A stretch of DNA of 64,000 nucleotides from Przewalskia tangutica (taxonomy: Eukaryota; Streptophyta; Magnoliopsida; Solanales; Solanaceae). The DNA lies in NCBI GenBank assembly GCA_029844215.1, contig CM056738.1:66369593-66433592 (forward strand). The letters are read 5' to 3'. Numbering within the stretch: the first letter of the stretch is position 1; every line of letters begins with the position of its first letter. The translations under genes and the position numbers were made by a program. The notes under the pieces are model-generated. The model was not told the DNA's origin. It worked only from the letters and a program-made list of their open reading frames with translations, and ran no database searches. Below are positions 59,924-64,000 of this stretch, piece after piece.

Positions 59924-60265
59924 CTAAAGAAACATATTCAATATTGGTAGAACTTTTTGATTGGAGAAAATAAACGATATATCTCTTGTAAAAGGTAATT
60001 GGTCTACATCTACACCATTTTCTAATTCAAGCACTCTTTTGATTAAGCTCAATGAACAATCATCTTTTGCAAGAACTAAAATTTGCTTTTGACCAATAAT
60101 GTCTATATTTCGATAAGAAAGAAGAAATCTTACCTCTTTTTCATTCAATAATTTATGGTTGTGGACATTATAAAAGTACACCACTACCCAACAAAAAATA
60201 CCATCAATTACATATTTAGCAATAAGCATATTGGCGTTACAATTGCATCTGGAAGATTTTCTATC
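59924..60265 (-). pseudogene. FAR1/MULE-like DNA-binding domain fragment
   Basis: An open stretch on the minus strand (about 60265-59924). Visible features, in order: RCNCNANM, VIDGIFCWVVVYF, the triad HNHKLL, LLSYRNI, and PFTRDISFIF. This order (CxA, W-V-V, HNH, LL-xx-HR-xI, N/D-xx-FTR-xD) is that of the FAR1 N-terminal zinc-binding domain, found in FAR1/FHY3 transcription factors and in the Mutator-like transposases they descend from. Upstream it meets a stop, and no transposase core (MULE DDE) is visible downstream. I take it as a fragment of a MULE or FAR1-like gene caught in E. Its left edge against E pol is somewhere in 59830-59924. Confidence 0.65.
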
Positions 60266-60299
60266 TCATTAACGCTCTTTAGCATCGATTAATAATTAA

Positions 60300-61130
60300 A
60301 TATTTATTTAAAAAAATATATAAATAGATAATAAAAATATTCTGCAATCTTTTGAGAATAAGGACTTCCAGCTCAACAACAAACATAATTGTACCCCAAA
60401 CTAGGAGGGTGGTCGGTACCAGATGTCGTACTAGCCCGAGCGTACCCCTCTGAAGACCAGACTCCTGTACATATAGAAATTCTTTCCGAAAAATCCATAC
60501 TAGAATGTAACCTAAATAACAACACAATAGAGGCCGACAAGGCCATAATCTGTAAAGTAATAGTACAATCCAAACCCCTAAAACTAATTGAGGGAAGATC
60601 AACCTAAACATATGTATATAAACAGGGCCGAAAAGGCTATAACACAATTTAACAAAATAATAACCATGCATACAAGGCCACACATTACTACAAGACATAC
60701 CACACGGGTTTACGAGCCTCTACAAGTAACTCAATTGTCATATAGTTGATAAAGGGACCCGAACTACCCGTTATCTACATATGTACATATTTTATAACCT
60801 CAAAGAAGCTCCAAAAAAGGTGAAGCTTACCAACTGCCGGTTGAGACTCAATAACTCCTATTGAGGTGGTTTATCTGAACCCAAATCTGAACCTGTAGCA
60901 TGAAATGCAGCGCCCTCGATAAAAGGGACATCAGTACAAAAGAAATGTACTGGTATGTAAATCATGAATATCAATATAAAAGTGTAAATTGTAAAGCAGG
61001 ATATAAGAGGTAACCTGATGACCTGTAACCAGTATGCTACCCAGGATGAACTGTGAAACTCTAAAGTACTATGAGACTCTTATACATACATTATATGATA
61101 TAATCTGCCCTCTGGTTATAGTCTTGCTAC
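60300..61130 (-). repeat. H: LTR-like fragment, minus strand
   Basis: No gene. On the minus strand it carries elements seen near the 3' ends of the other LTRs: CTGCATTTCATGCTACAG (about 60897-60914), then TATA-rich sequence beside GCCTTTTCGGC (60626-60636). This suggests the end part of another LTR, but neither boundary is defined. Confidence 0.5.
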
Positions 61131-61132
61131 AA

Positions 61133-61324
61133 TTATCTCACCAACCGACGTAGCCATTTCATATGGCTTAGACAATAATTTCTGTTGAAACCCAAACTTA
61201 CTAGCAATGAAAGGTGTAACGTAGGAAAATTGGAGTCAGGGTCTATCAATGCATATACATCATAATGAAGATGGATAGTATACTTGTAACAACATCTGTA
61301 AATGACTCCAAATACCTTTGGCAT
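61133..61324 (-). pseudogene. pol: E protease remnant
   Basis: The minus-strand frame reads HYDVYALIDPDSNFPTLHLSLLVSLGFNR, homologous to FDVYALIDPGSTLSYIS of A2. The catalytic Asp is present, but the glycine of DPGS is Asp here and the flap region is lost. It lies upstream of the H and FAR1 fragments, so everything between protease and the pol tail has been replaced or deleted. Confidence 0.75.
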
Positions 61325-61329
61325 GATAA

Positions 61330-61860
61330 AGCATATATATATATGGTTCTAGGCATCGTCTCCCCACCCCATATGCCTCATCTGCTTATGCCACTGGTGA
61401 TGAACTCACTATGGATATTCAATGTCAAAGTTAGAGTTTTTCTTACTACATAGGTGGCTAAATAAAGCCCCAGTCTTTTTTTTTCAAACCCCAACTCATG
61501 GCTAGATCAATCGGTTTCGGGTCAAATATAAAGAACTAGAAGATTCTACCTCCGGAAAACACCTACACCTAATGGCTTAAGCTGTTCTTCCCATTTCCTC
61601 ACTTATTTATGCAAATCAAATTAGTACTCATGCGGAAGTATTTCCCATATCATAGAAGGTGTGGATTATGCGGGTGCTTTAAAGAAAAAAAGAAAAGCAA
61701 GTTCTAGGAATGCGGTGCCCTTCTTTACTTTACTACTTTAGGGGATGGGGGTGAAGGGAGGGGTTTACATAGAACCGAGGCAAAGTGGTTTATTATTGAA
61801 TCTCAGAGTCATTTTTATCATTTGGTAGTATTCTCCCCCTCTACCCCTTCCTCTACTTGC
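61330..61860. other. E interior without recognisable feature
   Basis: About 530 bp between the protease and gag remnants. Contains a T-run near 61475 and purine-rich stretches near 61680-61760. No frame of either strand resembles gag or pol; the part from about 61440 may be an unrelated small insertion, but I see no terminal repeats. Confidence 0.5.
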
Positions 61861-61899
61861 TTAGGTTTGTAGCCCTCCACCTGGCGGACGTACACTCAA

Positions 61900-62695
61900 T
61901 GAGGATGCTACTACTGACCCCGTCGGCTGAGCCATACAACCTCTACCACTACTCGGACACTAGCACATATAGTGACCAGGACTTCCATGCCAATAACATA
62001 TATTAGAACCCTAACGACACTGTCTCAAATATGCCCTACCAAACTAGCCACATGTTGGCAAAAAAACCTCATTTAGGTCGAACTCCCTTGCGTATGAGAA
62101 CCAGAAGCTCTCAAACTCTGACATAGTCCAGACTGAGTATATTTGTTATATCTGGGCTTCTAAAACATAGATGGAGCACTATAAGAAAACTGAGGCGGAT
62201 GCCTATGAAATCGCTTCCTGGAACTACTTGGTGCCTCTCCGAAAGACCTGACTGATCTGCCCTCTTAATCAACTCCCTTTCTGTATCTCTATCATCACGG
62301 AGCTGGCGCTTATGGTCCTCAAAATTTTGAGCAAATGTTTTTATCCTAGAGATGTCGATGTTGATGTCCCGTATTTAGGGAAGCTATTGTACACTCTCTA
62401 ATAAGATGTGAATCTAATCCTAATACAAATCGATGAAATTGGGCCCTCATCATATCCACAATGTTTGGGGCATACCAAGCTAGAGAATCAAACTGAAGAC
62501 TATAATCTCGTACACTCATTCCCCTATCCTTGAGGTTTAAAAAACACTCTACCATAGCCTATCTTACCTCTAGTGGGAAGTAATGATCAAGTAAGGCATC
62601 TGAGAATTCCTCCCATATAACCGTATGTGCATCTGGTCCTCTGGACGACTCCCAAGCCTTATACCATATAATAGCCACATCCCGTTGTCACAACC
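61900..62695 (-). pseudogene. gag: E gag, degenerate, truncated
   Basis: Minus strand. The frame at 62555-62346 reads VECFLNLKDRGMSVRDYSLQFDSLAWYAPNI then VHRFVLGL-type sequence (here FHRFVLGLDSHLI): the end of the capsid domain common to plant gypsy gag. A zinc knuckle follows near 62010-61975 as CYWHGSPGHYMC, where the second cysteine has become His. The N-terminal half is lost where a B-like LTR end abuts at 62696. Not functional. Confidence 0.8.
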
Positions 62696-62937
62696 CGAAC
62701 CCCCGGGCCTGCGACTGGTGCCTTACCTGGGCACCCTTATACATTCCCAACACATATACTAATAGCGGAAGCATTAAATAACTCAAAATACCTCATGATA
62801 AAACCGGCAAGCCCACAAGACCGCCACTTTACATATATTAAACCATAACTTATTACAACTACCTGAGTCCAACCCACATATGAATACAGACCTCTAAGAG
62901 TTTGGACACTATCTATGACGGGACAGGGCCCCGCCAT
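62696..62937 (-). repeat. B-like LTR, 3' end (242 bp)
   Basis: Plus strand TGTCACAACCCGAACCCCC ... ACGGGACAGGGCCCCGCCAT. Its two ends match the end of the B LTR in reverse (GACCTCTAAGAG and CATATGAATACAG shared). It was inserted in E gag and is itself interrupted by D3 at 62938; GCCAT (62933-62937) would be the left copy of the D3 duplication. Confidence 0.82.
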
Positions 62938-64000
62938 TGTTACACCCCGTATTTACAGGACATGTTTTAAGAAGGTACGTAAGAACTCACAAGTGTTAAG
63001 ATTTGAGACTTGTAAAAAGATTTATCGGAATTATGAAATTGTCGGAAAACGTAATATTGTGACGAATGGGAGGGCGACACGTGTCACCCCCCCTTATGGT
63101 TGCCTTGGACGAATTGGGCAAGGGCTAAAGGGTCAATTGACCTTTGTTGGATGACTAAGTCTTGCAAGTAGTGAGCTTGAGATAATTGACTTGGTCAATG
63201 GGTCCACAAAGTCTTGATATTTAATAAGACCTCATCCAAGCCACCCATTTGTTTACATCTTGACCCTCCATTGTACTATATAATACTAGTAGTAGCAAGA
63301 CAAGCTTAACACTTAGCCAAATTTTCAAGAATTTCAAGAACACTCACTAGGAGCTCTCGGGTTTGGCTAGCTATCATTACAAAAAAATTTGTTTGTTGTC
63401 CATTTAGCTTCACACTTTAAACCAAGGTTCATGAGTGTATTGTAAGTGTATCTCAATAGAAAGATCTCGGAAAAAGATAGTTTTCGTATTAGTCGCAAGG
63501 TGAAAACCTAGTTGCTTTCTAGGTTTTGGTTTGGAAGTTTGAAGGAAATTTGTTGGTGTTTTTCTAAGGGTCTCAAGTAGCGGATTGAAGTGTCTTGAAG
63601 AGACTCTAAGTTTCTATGGAGCGACTTCGGATTTGGAGTTGGATTAAGATTCGTTGAGGTATAATCTTGTCTCTTAAAAGTGTTACAAGATTATTTATAT
63701 TGTTGTTAGCTTTACATGTTGCTAGCATGAAGTATATGTGTTGAAGTTTATAAGTATTATGGATTGCTTGTAGCCTTAAAATCCGAAATGTAATGTAATC
63801 CATGTGAAGTTGGATTATAATTTGGTCGTTTACTAGAATCGTCGCATGTTACTTACTTGAAGATTATAGTAGTATAATCGATTGCGACTTGATATCATGT
63901 TATGCTAACAATTTGGATTGAAATGGAAATTGGATAAGAATTGGTATTGTTGTACTCAATATGGCCGAAATTGGACTAGTAGTTGTATTAGTTTGATATC
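62938..64000 (+). repeat. D3 LTR, first 1063 bp (right end outside window)
   Basis: Starts TGTTACACCCCGTATTTAC. Reverse-complement match to D1 and D2. G-box GACACGTGTC at about 63076-63085, TATA box TATATAAT at 63277-63284. A minus-strand open frame at 63606-63803 is accidental. Confidence 0.9.

Noticed and set aside
60279..60698. A 139-codon minus-strand frame rich in hydrophobic residues as a membrane protein
   Set aside because: It overlaps the LTR-like fragment H; hydrophobicity comes from AT-rich DNA and no homologue is recognised.
1..64000. Single-copy host genes, tRNA genes or endogenous pararetrovirus
   Set aside because: No intron-exon structure or non-transposon protein family other than the FAR1-like fragment was seen. 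All pol order is PR-RT-RH-INT with LTRs and integrase, unlike pararetroviruses.

Overview
The window is a block of plant heterochromatin made almost entirely of nested Ty3/gypsy LTR retrotransposons. I found no host gene, tRNA, rRNA or CRISPR array. The organism is a dicot, and probably a member of the Solanaceae. The reasons are long LTRs (2.4-4.0 kb) beginning TGTTATACCCCG, TGTTACACCCCG or TGTAATGACCCG, a primer-binding site for initiator tRNA-Met, pol proteins ending in a chromodomain-like tail (most like the Tekay/Del chromoviruses), and a degenerate GCAGGTGCGA-type repeat in one LTR. Family letters A-H below are local names.

Layout, left to right. 1-8165: element A1 (+), cut at the left by the window edge. 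8166-17046: element A2 (+), whose 5' LTR lacks its head, consistent with A1 having inserted into it. 17047-32663: element B (+), a gag-only element with 4.0-kb LTRs, whose 5' LTR was hit by A2 and whose interior was hit by element C (18654-28014, perfect 5-bp duplication GTGAC). 32664-34671: D1, an LTR piece on the minus strand into which B inserted. 34672-35471: E2, a diverged LTR piece on the minus strand. 35472-62695: element E (minus). Its 3' LTR is split by element C' (35975-54419, duplication CTGGC; itself carrying complete element A3, 39916-49647) and by a lone D LTR (54709-57581). Its interior (59608-62695) retains the pol tail, a protease remnant and gag, with a FAR1/MULE-like fragment and another LTR-like piece in place of reverse transcriptase. 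62696-62937: end of a B-like LTR (minus). 62938-64000: start of a D LTR (+).

Autonomous-type elements (A1, A2, A3) have gag, protease, reverse transcriptase, RNase H, integrase and chromodomain in the usual order, but every reading frame is broken. B and C' carry only gag plus a shared block of unknown role; C keeps gag and the integrase tail only. Such elements could have moved only with proteins from autonomous relatives of the A kind.

The damage to the reading frames is not random. Between copies it concentrates at CAG/CTG and CG sites (for example CAGT in one LTR against CGAT in its partner), the contexts methylated in plant repeats, so part of it may be long-read base-calling error rather than real decay. 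Across the families the LTRs share short cis elements: a G-box-like palindrome, a CCAAT palindrome, a TATA box with a hairpin just after it, a CTGCG hairpin near the 3' end and an AACATTCG palindrome before the polypurine tract.
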